A stretch of DNA of 64,000 nt. Origin: Polyodon spathula. Taxonomy: Eukaryota > Chordata > Actinopteri > Acipenseriformes > Polyodontidae. The notes below the pieces were generated by a model. That model was not told the origin of the DNA, did not search any database, and worked only from the letters and a program-made list of their open reading frames with translations. Positions 21,903-33,078 of the stretch are shown here, one piece after another. Within the stretch, counting starts at the first letter, position 1. Every line of letters begins with the position of its first letter. The stretch spans positions 26,259,689 to 26,323,688 of the forward strand of contig NC_054534.1 in NCBI RefSeq assembly GCF_017654505.1, written 5' to 3'. Position numbers and translations under genes: made by a program.

Positions 21903-22647
21903 CTGGAACAAAATGGGAGAATAAATGTTTGACTTTCTGTGAAGCAATTTGCACTTGCACACATCCCACCCCCTTGACCTGGTGGGTGAAGGGACAGTTT
22001 CAAGCACAATGTTTCTCTGGTGGCTGCAGAACAAAGAGTTATTACTGCCTCACACTACACCTGAGGAGCAATGCTTACACATACCTGTAGCACAGCTGAT
22101 CAACAGTCATAGAGAGGTATAAACACAAGGAACACACCAAATGCAGAAGTGACACACAGTAGATTCAGATATAAGAACTATGTCAAAATGTCAGTAAGTA
22201 CTATGGTACATACAAATATAAGACAGAAGACACCAAAAAGCTTCTGGTTGACACTTTTATCAAATAATTTTAACTTGCATCTATGAGCATTTATACATAT
22301 CTTATGATTGAACGTTTTATAGTTACAAAGATGTAAGTACAATAGCTTTCCCCCGTTTACAGTACAACACCCTATTCTTTGTATCCTGAGTTTTATGCTA
22401 TTCTTTTCCAAGCCTGAATCTCATTGACATCACAGGCCCAGCCCCCTGTAGCGACCAATCCTAAGCCAACCCACATCCACATTGCAGGAATTTAGCAAGA
22501 AACCACCAAACATGTCCAAGAACAGCAGCCAATTCCCCCTACTGGTTCAGACTCTTTTATTAAAGGGGCTGCCCATCAGTACTGCTACTATGTGTTGAAT
22601 AATATATGAATATATATTACCTTCTTGTGGATGATCTTCGGAGGGGA

Positions 22648-22671
22648 GGGGGGGGGGGGGGGGGGGGGGGG
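22648..22671 (+). repeat. G24 tract
   Basis: Twenty-four consecutive G following GAGGGGA. A strong candidate for quadruplex formation and for assembly or polymerase error. It lies in the intron between CTLD and SUEL exons. Confidence 0.95.
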
Positions 22672-23340
22672 TGCAAAACTTTGATCAGTAAGCTAGTAAG
22701 CCAAAGGGCCTTTTACATAAATGAAGTTGCATACAGCATTTGTAGTTTTCTATATACTTAAGGAAAAACTGACAAATTGAAAAATGTAGACTTTTGCAAT
22801 ATCATTTTGTAGTTTCTTTGATTACATGATGTTAAATAAAAGATCTAAATTATGTTTGTATAGCTTTTAATTTTTATTATGTCTCAGTCCTAAAATTCTA
22901 GGTGACACAAAACGTTTGCCACTGCTGTAGGTTTGTGTTTGTATCTCAGCACTTTCTGCCTAAATACTGCATGGACATGCAGTACGATATTGAGTTTTCA
23001 GTAACGACAATGATGTCACAGTTCAGCCTGGAACCATGTTTCTCAAAGCATCTAATCAAGATTAAATGGTGTTCTTCCCATAGTCTTTTGGCAGCAATGC
23101 TATAGTGTTGCCTCCCTGATAACCCTCCCAGTGCTTTTTATTTTACAGTAGCAGTAGCATGATTGGCAGTAAGGGTGTGCACTTGGCACCTGGAAGCTCC
23201 TTGTATAGTGATTAGGCGTGCCTCATGCACAGAAGTTCAAATTTAGCGGTGAAATAGTTTCATAGCACACAGTGATGAAGTAGCACCCTCTCGTCTCCTC
23301 ACTTTAATAAAAACAAATGGGAGGAAACTGAGCACCGTAC

Positions 23341-23451
23341 CTCGACGTTTACAAATGTATCCTCGGTGGAAATCACGGTTGTCATCATTCCAGTACCCAT
23401 CTCTTATTCGTACTGTAGCGCAGTCCTCTCTATCGTAGTCATCAGGATTTC
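23341..23451 (-). pseudogene. C-type lectin domain final exon, cysteine changed
   Basis: Acceptor CACCAAG and donor GTACGG flank an open frame: NPDDYDREDCATVRIRDGYW, NDDNRDFHRGYICKRR. It is the end of a CTLD (WNDD, then GYICK). The cysteine expected in WNDDNC is arginine. The exon joins 24489-24385 and 21902-21768 in phase, so it is the bridge between CTLD and SUEL. Confidence 0.75.
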
Positions 23452-24384
23452 CTTGGTGGAGATGAAGAAATGACAATGACAATAATCTTGTGAGCCCTTA
23501 AACTGTTTGTTTCTCTTTTTTATAGGGGATGTGTTGGCCGCTGTTTTGTTTCTACTTTAATTTGGTTATTGTTTGCTTCTGTGTCATTTTGCTTTCATTG
23601 ATTTTTAGCCCCTGTGATTTAGTGTTTACTGTTTGCTTTGATTAGCGCGTTTAAAAACTGCCTCTTGTGTGTTTTCTTATGCTTGCTACTAAAAAAAAGG
23701 AAAACACCCCACTTGACTACTATACTATTCCCTACTAGTGTTTCATACATTGTATGCTAATAAATCTGAGTTCAATTGTGTTTGTAAAGAAACTCTAAAC
23801 TAAATGTTGGGAAGTCTGTATTCAGCCTCCGTCAGATCACACTGCCATATTTTCTTTGTTCTTTTCTGTTCTTCAGCACTCTTCCCTCCAGGCGTGGTGG
23901 CATCTGAGAGGGGCTGCCCTGACATTCCTTTGCTTTACCAAACTTACTCTTGCTTTCTATTAGGCTGGACCTGCTGTAGCACATGACAACTGTTAGTCAG
24001 CAAAGAAGACACCTGTACTACAAAGCAAACATTTATTTTGTTGTTTGTCAATTTTTGTATTTTAAATAAATGTCATTACCTTGCCTATGTGGGGTAAGGT
24101 TTAAACCATATGTACGTTTCAGTTTTCATTGCTTTATTCTTTCATTTAATTGGAAGGGACTCAAGCAGGGATCACAATATAGGAGATCTGGTAACTCGGA
24201 GCTCCCCTTACTCCTGGTATAATTGAGGGGTGGCCTAGTCAAATCAATAGCCCTATAGGCTGGGTGTCACATGAACCTAGGATTAAATAATTATGGAGTA
24301 ATTTAGTACTTTCTTTTAAAGCTATTATAGTATAGGATAGCAGCAACATGTTTAAAATGTTTGCCATTCTAAGCCCAGTCATAT

Positions 24385-24489
24385 CTGTGTACCAGCTGAT
24401 GTAGTGAAAGAGGGAATTATCCATCCACTGCCATCCACCTTCGTTGACTGAATCATGGTCACCCATCCACAGTGCCACACCTGTTGGTA
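24385..24489 (-). pseudogene. C-type lectin domain middle exon with lost donor
   Basis: Acceptor TATCGACAG precedes VPTGVALWMGDHDSVNEGGW, QWMDNSLFHYISWYT, the WxG...GWxWxDxS...YxxW core of a CTLD. The exon phase predicts a break after TACACAG, where GT should follow, but the sequence is AT. A donor GT to AT change would abolish normal splicing. Phase otherwise fits both neighbours. Confidence 0.75.
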
Positions 24490-25080
24490 CTGTCGATATT
24501 TTTGCTGTGATTTACAAAATTAGAACAATAACATGTTTATGTGTTTGGGGAAAGTAGTAATTACATAGTGTATATATACAGTAACACCCACATTTCCGGG
24601 ATATAATCATTCAAGCTTTTGTGGCAGAACGTGTGAAGGTAATAACAAATGAACTTTGTATTTGACAGAGGTTAATAGGACTATAAGATGTTGTTCCTCA
24701 CTCACAAGAGGAAGGTACATGAGTTATGTATTTGCTGTGCTTGGATATGTTAATTTACATCGCCTTTAACAGTTCAACACTAGCACATGGATGTCCAATA
24801 GCTGGCACTTGAGCCATATGTGACTCATTGAGCTCCCCAATAGGGCTCTTCGGATGTGGAAATAGAATATCCCATTCATGGCTCCCAAGGGGTTGGGAAA
24901 TCCTATAGTACCAGGGCTATGGGGTACTCTTTGGTAGAAGCAAATATAGTTAAACTATTTATGAATGTTTTGTTTAAACACTACACTAATTAAACCTTGT
25001 TAAACCATATCTCTTTTTTTATCTCTCTTTTTAAATATGCCTTTACTGTTAAGTCAGCTACTTAGTTGTAGTAAACACTG

Positions 25081-25117
25081 TGTAGCTGCCTGTACACTGT
25101 GTAGCTGCCTGTACACT
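25081..25117. repeat. 19-bp tandem duplication beside a splice donor
   Basis: TGTAGCTGCCTGTACACTG occurs twice, head to tail, ending a few bases from the donor of the exon at 25120. Confidence 0.9.
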
Positions 25118-25119
25118 AC

Positions 25120-25286
25120 CTTGGATAAAAGCCTCCTCGAAAGGCTCAGTGATGCTAACCAGATCTCCACCCTGATTTGATACTCTTTGCGGGCATCGGC
25201 CCAGGTCTTCAAGAACAGAGAATGGAACAGATAGCAGTAGTCATTGAATGGATCTGAGTCCCAATACCCACATTTCTGGGTCCAAC
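25120..25286 (-). pseudogene. C-type lectin domain first-half exon, frameshifted
   Basis: Acceptor TATTGTCCAG and donor GTAGTG. The first frame reads WTQKCGYWDSDPFNDYCYLF, KTWADARKEYQ. After one missing base near 25176 the text continues as GGDLVSITEPFEEAFIQ. The tyrosine in KEY stands where CTLDs have cysteine. So there is one frameshift and one lost disulfide cysteine. In the corrected frame the exit phase fits the next exon at 24489. Confidence 0.8.
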
Positions 25287-26280
25287 CTGGACAATAGGGG
25301 AAAAATATTAAGAGCTGATATGACTTTTTACCATCATACACACAAATTCACATGCTGTAAGGGAGCTTCATCTGAAAATGACCTGGGCGGCCTGGCCGAG
25401 GTGTTGGTCTTGGTCCATGCCCTTCCCCTCTAAAATACAATGAAAGTGAAGGTTAGCAAAGCAAGTCATAGCCTGTACCGTTAAGCCCCCTTACTGGGAA
25501 AACATAATTAAGATACCATATTACAAACCTTAACAAATGTAACAGTTTATCACAGAATTCCAAGGAATGGCATAACAGAATGGATTTGGAATACATATAT
25601 CCCAGTGGTTCTGAAACTGTAGTTCCATTGTGTGGTACCATTGTTTTGTGAAAATATTAACATGTAAGTTAATCACTTTGTTTCCACGCTAAATACCATT
25701 CTTGTTGCTCTACTATTGGTCCATAGAGTAAAACTACTGCTTTTCTATTGAAAACAATTTGTTTTAATATAATGTGTATTCTACCCGAAAAATATATTTT
25801 GTTGTCATTTGACCTGCCTGTATCTTTTGGCTATTGCAATGTCTCTTTTTTCTAGGTGATACAGTATTGGGCTACTATAAACAGCATATTCATTTATTCA
25901 ATTCAAATCACACTCATGGCTGACCAAAAGTCTTTCTCGACTGCTTTCTAATGGTTTGTAGTTTTTCGCATTTCTCAAAACATTGTAAGTAGTGTAGCTT
26001 CAAAGTATATGTGTTACAGTCCTCTTCCCTATGTTACCTGGTTGTGACGTTTGCAGTCATTCGGAGTGGTTCTCATTGCCATTACTCAAATACACTTCTG
26101 TGTTTCTGTCACTGTGATAGAGTCTGTGTTGAAATTTTTTTTGTGATAAGGGACAACATTTATAAAACAAATACTTTGCAGCCCCAAAATGAACTAATTA
26201 GCTTGATCTTCTATGTGGTCTGGGGGCAGAAAATGCTTATCAAGGAAATGGTTTTCATGTCTTTTTTTCTGTCTACTTAC

Positions 26281-26392
26281 TGTTAAGTCCTCTTTTGGAC
26301 ATGTATGGCCGTTCGTGACGGCAAAGGTGGGATTTCCATTTTTCATAATTGGCCCCTTCATCTTTCACGACAGCAGAGCAAATCCCAGTTTC
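26281..26392 (-). pseudogene. C-type lectin domain final exon, cysteine changed
   Basis: Acceptor GCTTTAAG and donor GTAAGTAG frame TGICSAVVKDEGANYEKWKS, HLCRHERPYMSKRGLN. This matches the end of a CTLD with calcium-site WKS and closing LC...YxCK, but the last cysteine reads serine. The frame is open. Phase relative to the exon at 27075 is off by two, which may mean a further lesion at the join. Confidence 0.65.
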
Positions 26393-26984
26393 CTTAAAGC
26401 TGTTAAGAAACACGTTTTTTTTTTTTTTTTTTTTTAATGGATCGCTCAGGTTACGTCTGTTCCCACAATCTATCTGGAAAGTGAAAATGGCAAAGCTGCC
26501 ATGTTGCAGTTATATTTGTATAATTGTTTTGGTGGTGCTGTAAAAATTCACGTCTGGGTTGACAATTCTGTTTCAGTCAAGATGACCAAACATATGTTTT
26601 AAAAGAAGTAATTAAATTGGTCTTTTCCCTGGCAGTAACTTTGTTTTTTTTGTCACCAATAATGGATCCTGACTTTGTATTATGCCCTTGTTCCTTAGTA
26701 ACAACAAATCCTGCTTAAATTGGGAAACGAATGTAGTATTCTACAGTAAAATAGCAATGTAATTACAAACCAGGCTTTGAATTTGAGATGCCTTGCTTGA
26801 CAAAAGGTTTTGCTGTTGCTATGGACACATTTGTATGTATTGTGGTGTGGTCAAGCCTTTACCAGGTGACCCATTTCCTTGATTTAACAAAACACCCAAC
26901 AGCTTCAATGAAACTCCACCAGCTGATAGCTCCACTACATTGCCCAGTAAATGAATAACACTGAGCACTGCATTTGTATGTTAC

Positions 26985-27075
26985 CTTAGGTCAGGCTGGT
27001 CAGCTGCCCAGCTGGTAAAACTGGGATTGGAAGTTAATCCAGCTGACCAAAGACAATTCACAATGTTGGGCTGAA
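26985..27075 (-). pseudogene. C-type lectin domain middle exon
   Basis: On the minus strand CLWSAGLTSNPSFTSWAADQ PDLR is followed by donor GTAACA at 26984. W-S-A/D-G...F-x-x-W-x-x-x-Q-P is the CTLD loop region. An earlier portion (FSPTL) lies in another frame and is followed by TGA, so a small indel is likely near 27055. It continues the domain begun at 27772-27549. Confidence 0.6.
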
Positions 27076-27548
27076 CTTCACAGGAGAACGGTATGCAGCT
27101 CTGTCACCAAACACAAGATGCGAGTTAATTCTATAAACAACAATGGGTCACATTCACAATGCATGTACTCCGGTAGAATGTTTGTCCCATTTTTTGATGG
27201 AAACTGTGCTCTAAAGATATTGCTTGATTTTTCTGTGTATTTGAAACAAGCTCTAGTGGTGCTGAAGATTGGTGATGAGTTTTCAGTAACAGTACAGTTT
27301 TTTAAATATCACGTTTTCTAGTTAGCTGTTACTGTATTATAACATGTGTTTTAACATGCATGCCTTGACATCAAAGAAACTCTCAGCAAAACCTGTTTAA
27401 GTTGTTTTGTGCCATTACCAGTCTATACATTTCTAATTCACAATGGAAAACCTGTTGAGAAATAGCACCTTATGTCTAAAATGTCCACACACAGTGATAA
27501 ATACAAACATATAGGTATACTGTACATGTATCTTTTGATAAAAGTTAC

Positions 27549-27772
27549 CAGAGTTGAAATTCCTATCCAGACATCAACGGGGGAAGCGTCAATCTTGCAG
27601 ATAACGTAGTGTTCCTCATCTTCTTTTAAAATGGACACAAGGTCCCCTCCTTCTGTAAAACAGTCCCTCCTTGCTGAGAACCAGGATTTATGAGGCTCGT
27701 TCTTCAGTTTGTAGCAGTTTGAACCAAACAGTTCCCATCTGTTAGCAGTATCGCACTGTATAGGTGGGTTTC
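27549..27772 (-). CDS. C-type lectin domain first-half exon, intact
   Basis: Acceptor CCTTTCAG and donor GTAACT. Open frame NPPIQCDTANRWELFGSNCY, KLKNEPHKSWFSARRDCFTE, GGDLVSILKEDEEH, VDVWIGISTL. All expected landmarks are present: C...W...CYKL, the SWFxARxxC helix, GGDLVSI, WIG. Entry phase fits the exon at 28315-28135 in its corrected frame. Confidence 0.85.
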
Positions 27773-28134
27773 CTGAAAGGAAACATGTTCACAGCTTGTT
27801 TGTATGTATTGTATACATTACTCTCTGTATTGTGTTAAAGTAGGATATGCCCAACAACAGAGATGATGTGTACAAATCCAACTAAAACAAATTATGTCAG
27901 ACAATGTGTGAACTAGTCAATTTAGCCTTTTCTGCAATTTTCTGTGTTTTGTTAGCTATGACCCCGCCCCCCACCACATGATCTTCAAATGGTAAAGCAG
28001 TCTTGGCTCTAAAAAGACAGCACAAGGTTTGCTGATTGGGAAGGAAAGATTTAATGAGCCATTGGTACCACAGTGTTCTGGTCAGGACTAAGGTACTACA
28101 AAGCTTTATTCGAAAGAAAGAAAAAGAAACTTAC

Positions 28135-28315
28135 CGGTCAATCTTTTGCAGATAGAATAGCAAGTGGCAGTGCAGAATTCCTGCACACTGCTGATGCTCA
28201 ATAAATCACCCCCCTCTCGTCTCACAGTCACTTCTTGCATCCGCCCATGTTTTCACGTCACTTGAGATGTAGTAGCATTTGTTATCAAGGGTCTTGACAC
28301 TGAACCTCGGTCTCA
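28135..28315 (-). pseudogene. Degenerate CTLD-like exon, frameshift in G6 run
   Basis: After an ATTTAG acceptor the frame reads VRPRFSVKTLDNKCYYISSD, VKTWADARSDCETRGG, then TGA. A run of six G at about 28213-28218 is one base too long: with five the frame continues as DLLSISSVQEF to a GTAAGT donor. The segment has first-half CTLD features (CYY, TWADARxxC, GGDLLSI). Entry phase fits the signal-peptide exon. The homopolymer could also be a sequencing error. Confidence 0.65.
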
Positions 28316-29472
28316 CTAAATGCTAAAGGCAAAGCGGGGTTTAATCCCTATAAAGCTTTTGTTTTATGGGTTTTTTTTTATGACACAGTACAATATGTCA
28401 ATTTTGAAGTTTTGACCCAAAATATGTGGTAATCCCCGTAGCTGCAAATGGCAACAAGGTAAAGTACTTTGGTTTAGAGAATTGCAATTTAAAACATTTA
28501 ATGGGGCCTGGGTTAAACTCTCAGAACATCTGTTGTCATTAGTATGACTTTTTTGTTTTTCGGAATTGAACAATGCATCCAATAACGTTAGCAAACCAGT
28601 AATAAACAGCTGAGACATGTTATGCAATGGCTTGTGAGTATTTTTAACGCGTCGTTTCTTTTTTGTTTCAGAAGTAATTGGTGTTTTTTTTTTTTCTTTT
28701 CAGAAAAATGTAACAGTTTGGAGAATCTGTCCTAGACCATTTAATCTTATTTGACCTTAAAGAATAATTAAAAACTCAAGGAACTAATGAATCACACACT
28801 TATGACTTGAAAATATGGAAAGAGCATTTCTTGAGTCATCATTGTCATTGATGCTAGAAAGAGTTTACTTTTACACATTAACTACTTGGTATACTGAATT
28901 GGATTGGATTGGATTAAAAAAAAAAAAAAAAAAAAAAAAAAGATATGAACATCCGGGACAAAACTGATTTTGCAGGTCACATGACAAGTCTGAAATAAGT
29001 TTTTGTAAAACTTTATGTTAAGAATCTGAAATTCACTTCAAAATACATGTATATTAATTATTTAATTATTGTAAGCAAAGGCAAAACTAGCCCAGTAGTC
29101 ACTACTCCTCTTATGGTATCCCACTTAAGTGAAATAATAAGAAAGTATCCCACGTTAGATATATAGTTTTATTGTTAAGTGTAAAACTGGTTTCCAAACT
29201 TAAATAAAAAAGCCACATTCTACTATTATCATTTTAAAACCACATATGGCCAAACTATTGACTATTTTGTTGCAAATTAAAATACAGAAATTGCATATAG
29301 TCCAACTACAATGTCTCTTCTACAAAACCATCTTTTTTTCCCCAATTATGCCAACAGACTAATCATGAAATGTAAAGAATTCACACTTTTTCCCAAATAG
29401 AGGCATTAATAATAAAAAGAAGACATTTTAATCTGAGTCGTTATAATGTGTACAAGTTAAAGATGTACTTAC

Positions 29473-29521
29473 CAGATCTAATCAATCTACAAAACATGCA
29501 GAGAAGGAAAAGTCTTTGCAT
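29473..29521 (-). CDS. Putative signal-peptide exon of the lectin gene
   Basis: ATG at 29519-29521 opens MQRLFLLCMFCRLIRS, a short hydrophobic leader, followed directly by a consensus donor GTAAGT at 29472. Its one-base overhang fits the next CTLD exon. This would be the start of the minus-strand lectin gene. The leader is short and the evidence is positional, so another start is possible. Confidence 0.5.
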
Positions 29522-30570
29522 TGTGTATCATCAAATTACTGATCTATAGTAATATGTAAGTTCTGTACATCCCAGTGTGTTTGCAATATTATAACAGTGC
29601 TCTGACCAACCCTGCCACCACTCAGCAGAAATGGGCAGCTTGCGGGGTATGTAAGACTTTTTTAAACAACAGAAAGTCCAAAAAGTGAGAGCTGTAAAAA
29701 AGATGTGCCCTTCATTCAAACCTGTATAATCTCTGCACACAGACATCTTCACAACACTTTCATCCAAACCATACATTGGGCTAGATAGAAGATTCACACT
29801 CATTGAACCATAAAAGGCCTAACCACACAAACAACTTTAGTTGACGGCCACAAGACGGACATTTTTGTTGCCTGCATGTTGCCCTGTAAATATTGTGGTC
29901 ATATGTGAGACCAGTGGCTTAAACTGGGCAGCATGTTGACCAGCATGGTCACACAAGACAACCCTCCGGCAAAACAAGTCTCCCTCATGTTGCTGGAAAC
30001 AAAAGCTGCTTGTGTGACCAAGCAGTTTTGTTTGAACCCAGAATGCACCACACTTGCAGAACATGGACTTAATTCTGAGGGTGGCTGAATGTGTAGCAAC
30101 TGTGGACATAATCGGGTCAATTTTATTTTTATTGAAACCCAGTATGATTGTTTAAACCATAAAAATAATCACCATTGTTTTTCTAAATACAGGTAATGCA
30201 TTACATTTAGATAACGGTAACAAACAAATATGTAACTTACATAATTATGTGTTACAAAATACCTGGTAGTAAAATATTTACCTTAAGGTACAGAATTAAA
30301 AACTATATGGGCCCTCTTTACCTTTGGTGAATGACAGTGTCACTTCGCAAAGTCCAAAGATGTTACATGGTTGCATAGTGTGACACAGTAAAACTTTATA
30401 TAGAGGATCTATCTGGTTTTGTTACCCTTTTAACTTTATTATCTGTGTTCATGAGTTCTAGGTTAAAGCGCAACAAAAGGCACCTGCAGAACAATCAAAT
30501 AAAGAAAGATTCATTTATGAATAATGAGGCATATCTAAATAAGCTGTGACAAGTGTCCTGCACCGCATTC
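29522..30570. other. Intergenic region upstream of the lectin gene
   Basis: Probably contains the lectin gene promoter. Two overlapping minus-strand open frames at 29531-30120 show no domain. A moderate-GC block at 29838-30115 differs from its AT-rich surroundings and may be an old repeat; I could not identify it. Confidence 0.4.
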
Positions 30571-30574
30571 TCTG

Positions 30575-31040
30575 TTAAAATTGGGAGCCATGGACTGATT
30601 TTGTGGAATGAGCCCCAACCTTGTTTTAGAAAAATCATAAATGAACACTGCTGCATTGTACCACCGAGTGTGGGGGTCTATGACAGTTCCCCTGCTTCTA
30701 CTGACTCATCAACATGGCGTCATGGTAACCCATTCCAGTTCCTCCCCACTACTGTCTATTCTGTCTCCACTCAAACCCGACCATGTCCTCTCGTTCTGAT
30801 CTCTGTGCTATGCTTCAAGTACTGGCAAAGGTTACTTTGGTAAATCTGTTTTGGATTTGAAAAAAATTCAGTCAATTCTCCCTTAACCCTCCTTTGTTCT
30901 AGACTAAACCATTTCAGTTCCCTCACCCGATCTTCATAACTCATTCTTTTTGGCACCGGAGTTAGTTTGGTTTCTTGTTGCTGGACTCCTACGTCTCAAT
31001 ATCTTGACTATCATCTGCTGCATTGATGCCCCACTTGAGT
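30575..31040 (-). mobile_element. Non-LTR retrotransposon 3' fragment (RT C-terminus)
   Basis: The minus strand reads VPKRMSYEDRVRELKWFSLE, QRRVKGELTEFF, then after stops RNWNGLP and DESVEAGELS. The pattern MSYEDRLRELGLFSLExRRLRGDL...WNxLPxxVV is the C-terminal tail of CR1/L2-like LINE reverse transcriptases. Frames are interrupted, so it is a dead 5'-truncated copy. Confidence 0.65.
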
Positions 31041-31299
31041 AATTGTTGAAATAACATTTTTCTTTTTAAAAAAAAGTTAAATAAATAAAATGTGGTATCA
31101 ACTGTATGTGCTATTTATTTTGGGAATAAACAAAACAACTTTAACCTGAACTGCTATTTGGCTTCCTTTGTTTTGTAGTTAATTCACTGGGGTAAAGTAA
31201 AGCCTACACAACATATTCTTTACTCCTGGGATATTTTTCTACTTGAATGTGACATATTGTAAGGTCTTGCTGTAAAATAAAGGCACACACACAGGGGCC

Positions 31300-31490
31300 A
31301 TGGCCACACCCACTGCCCCTACTGCTATGCCAGCGTTGTGAGCAATATAATGGCTTTCATTACTTTTTTAAAACGAACAAATATCCAACGAATATTTAAA
31401 TTATAAGCGAATATCCGAACAAATATTTCAATTGAGAGAATATCCGAACATGAAAATCCAGTGTTCATCTCAGCACTACTAATGACACAA
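31300..31490. mobile_element. Probable hAT-type non-autonomous fragment
   Basis: Repeats of CGAATATCCGAA and CAAATATTTCAA, then a TTCATCTCAGCACTACTA end, resemble the subterminal and terminal regions of hAT MITEs. No partner end or target duplication was found. Confidence 0.35.
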
Positions 31491-31564
31491 CCCTGCAAAA
31501 AAAGTTTAAAATACATATACACAAATCAATCCAATGAATGACAAAGGTAACAAGTAGAAATGAT

Positions 31565-31731
31565 TTTATTACATAGTCATTTAACAATGTGATAAAAAAA
31601 CAAGATACAACACCCTGCTCTTCCTGCCAATCCCATTCAAACAGTAAAGCAGTCAGGGAAGAAGTGCCCTGGTTAGGGTCAAAATAAATTGGCTGCTTTT
31701 GTAAATCATTCCCAAACCTGTAAAAGGAGAA

Positions 31732-31762
<31 letters not shown>

Positions 31763-32954
31763 CACACACAAAGTAAAAACTTTTTTTTTTTTTGTTAATA
31801 ATAATAAACTGGGAATAGTGCATCTGAAGAACCTTATTGTATTTATTTCCAGCCAGAGGCCACAATGTACTGATTATTATTAAAATATTTCTGCTTTATC
31901 ACATATGAATCCTTTAGTTGAATTATTCAACTCAGAACTGAATCCAACCCAGCCAACTCAATCCAAATGAAAGTTTCAAACTTAAAGTCAGTCATAGTTT
32001 ATTTTCTGATAAATTAGGAATTGTTTAAAGTGACATAACCAACTCAGTGGTGAACTGTGCTGAAATAATCTACAGTTACGGTGTCCAGCGTCCCCCTAAG
32101 TATATGGTGATCACCACAATCACACCATTAAACATTCTAAATCAGGATCGAGAATGGAATTCTCATCTGCAAGTGTCATTAACAGGTTAAGCATATATAA
32201 AATTTTACAATGAACTGTTCTCTCTTGTTCCTGAACACTAACAGCAAATAACAAAGCACAAGCCATTTTGTAGAACACTTTCTGCAGTTTACAAAAATAC
32301 ATTTTGCCATTGTGTATTGAGCTTCCTTCACACAGTTTTCTTAGTTAAGCAGTCTCAAATAAAATGCTGATGTAAAATAAAATTAAAAGCATTCACGTCA
32401 TATGTTTCTTAGAATTGGTCTCATTGTAAAAGCAAGACCAGGAATGAAGCTTGAATTAGACCAAAGAAAAAAATGTATAGGGTATATACAAAATCTAAAG
32501 CAGTGACAAAAACAGCAAACATTTTAAACATTCAAAGTGCTTTTCCGTTGTTTTAAAAACATCACACACATTACTGTAACCCTGAATCTATTCTGAGAAT
32601 AAAATAAAAACAGTCTAAATATATACACAGTATGTGCTGACTATTTGGAAAACACAAAAATATATTTCCCCCACATTGTGAAATGTGCTCTTTTTGCAAG
32701 ACAAATATTCCAGCACTCTGAATTGGAATGCATCTAAAAGGTAGCAATTACTACCAGCAAAATGTCCTTGTAAGAACACATATTTTCCACCAGAAGATCA
32801 AAATTTCTTCTATATTTGTGAAGCTCTCGCTTTCTGCAGGTGGTGGAGAGTTTTCCTATGTTAAACTACACAGTGGGGCGTTTTATTACGGTATGCCCTA
32901 CTACGCAATTTCTCCCCCAGAAAGAATGAAGAAGACATCGATGTGGATGCCAGC
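31565..32954 (-). other. KLHL8: Probable KLHL8 3'UTR
   Basis: Follows the KLHL8 stop at 32955-32957 on the minus strand. AATAAA occurs on that strand at 31998-32003 and 31565-31570; either may be the end. A long A/T-rich 3'UTR with a (CA)n/A tract at 31731-31770 lies beside the distal site. The exact cleavage site cannot be seen. Confidence 0.45.
31727..31771. repeat. A tract followed by (CA)n
   Basis: About 20 A then alternating CA for 24 bases. It yields an artefactual lysine-rich open frame. Confidence 0.9.
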
Positions 32955-33078
32955 TCACATGCAGTCCGCAACATTGCTGGATCCTTGACCCACAAAGCGG
33001 ATCTGGCTGACATGACAGGAGCATGCAGCCACACCAGCCCCAGCCCGGCAATGAGAGACTGAGCCGACCAGCTCCCAC
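32955..33078 (-). CDS. KLHL8: KLHL8 exon 9, last kelch strand and C-terminus
   Basis: After acceptor TTTGCATTACAG it reads WELVGSVSHCRAGAGVAACS, then CHVSQIRFVGQGSSNVADCM and TGA at 32955-32957. It closes the kelch propeller. Confidence 0.95.

Noticed and set aside
22420..22510. Possible CTLD-like fragment GWACDVNEIQAW on the minus strand
   Set aside because: Only one tryptophan-cysteine word, no splice borders and an immediate stop; could not be aligned to any domain.
25081..25117. CRISPR-like direct repeat
   Set aside because: Only two adjacent copies without spacers, in a vertebrate intron.
26213..26437. Open frame with phenylalanine run
   Set aside because: Produced by the T tract at 26415-26434; on the other strand the segment is a CTLD exon.
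29531..30120. Overlapping minus-strand frames upstream of the lectin gene
   Set aside because: No domain, and both frames are open in the same moderate-GC block, which is typical of chance or an old repeat.
31689..31883. Lysine- and threonine-histidine-rich open frame
   Set aside because: Created by the A tract and (CA)n repeat.
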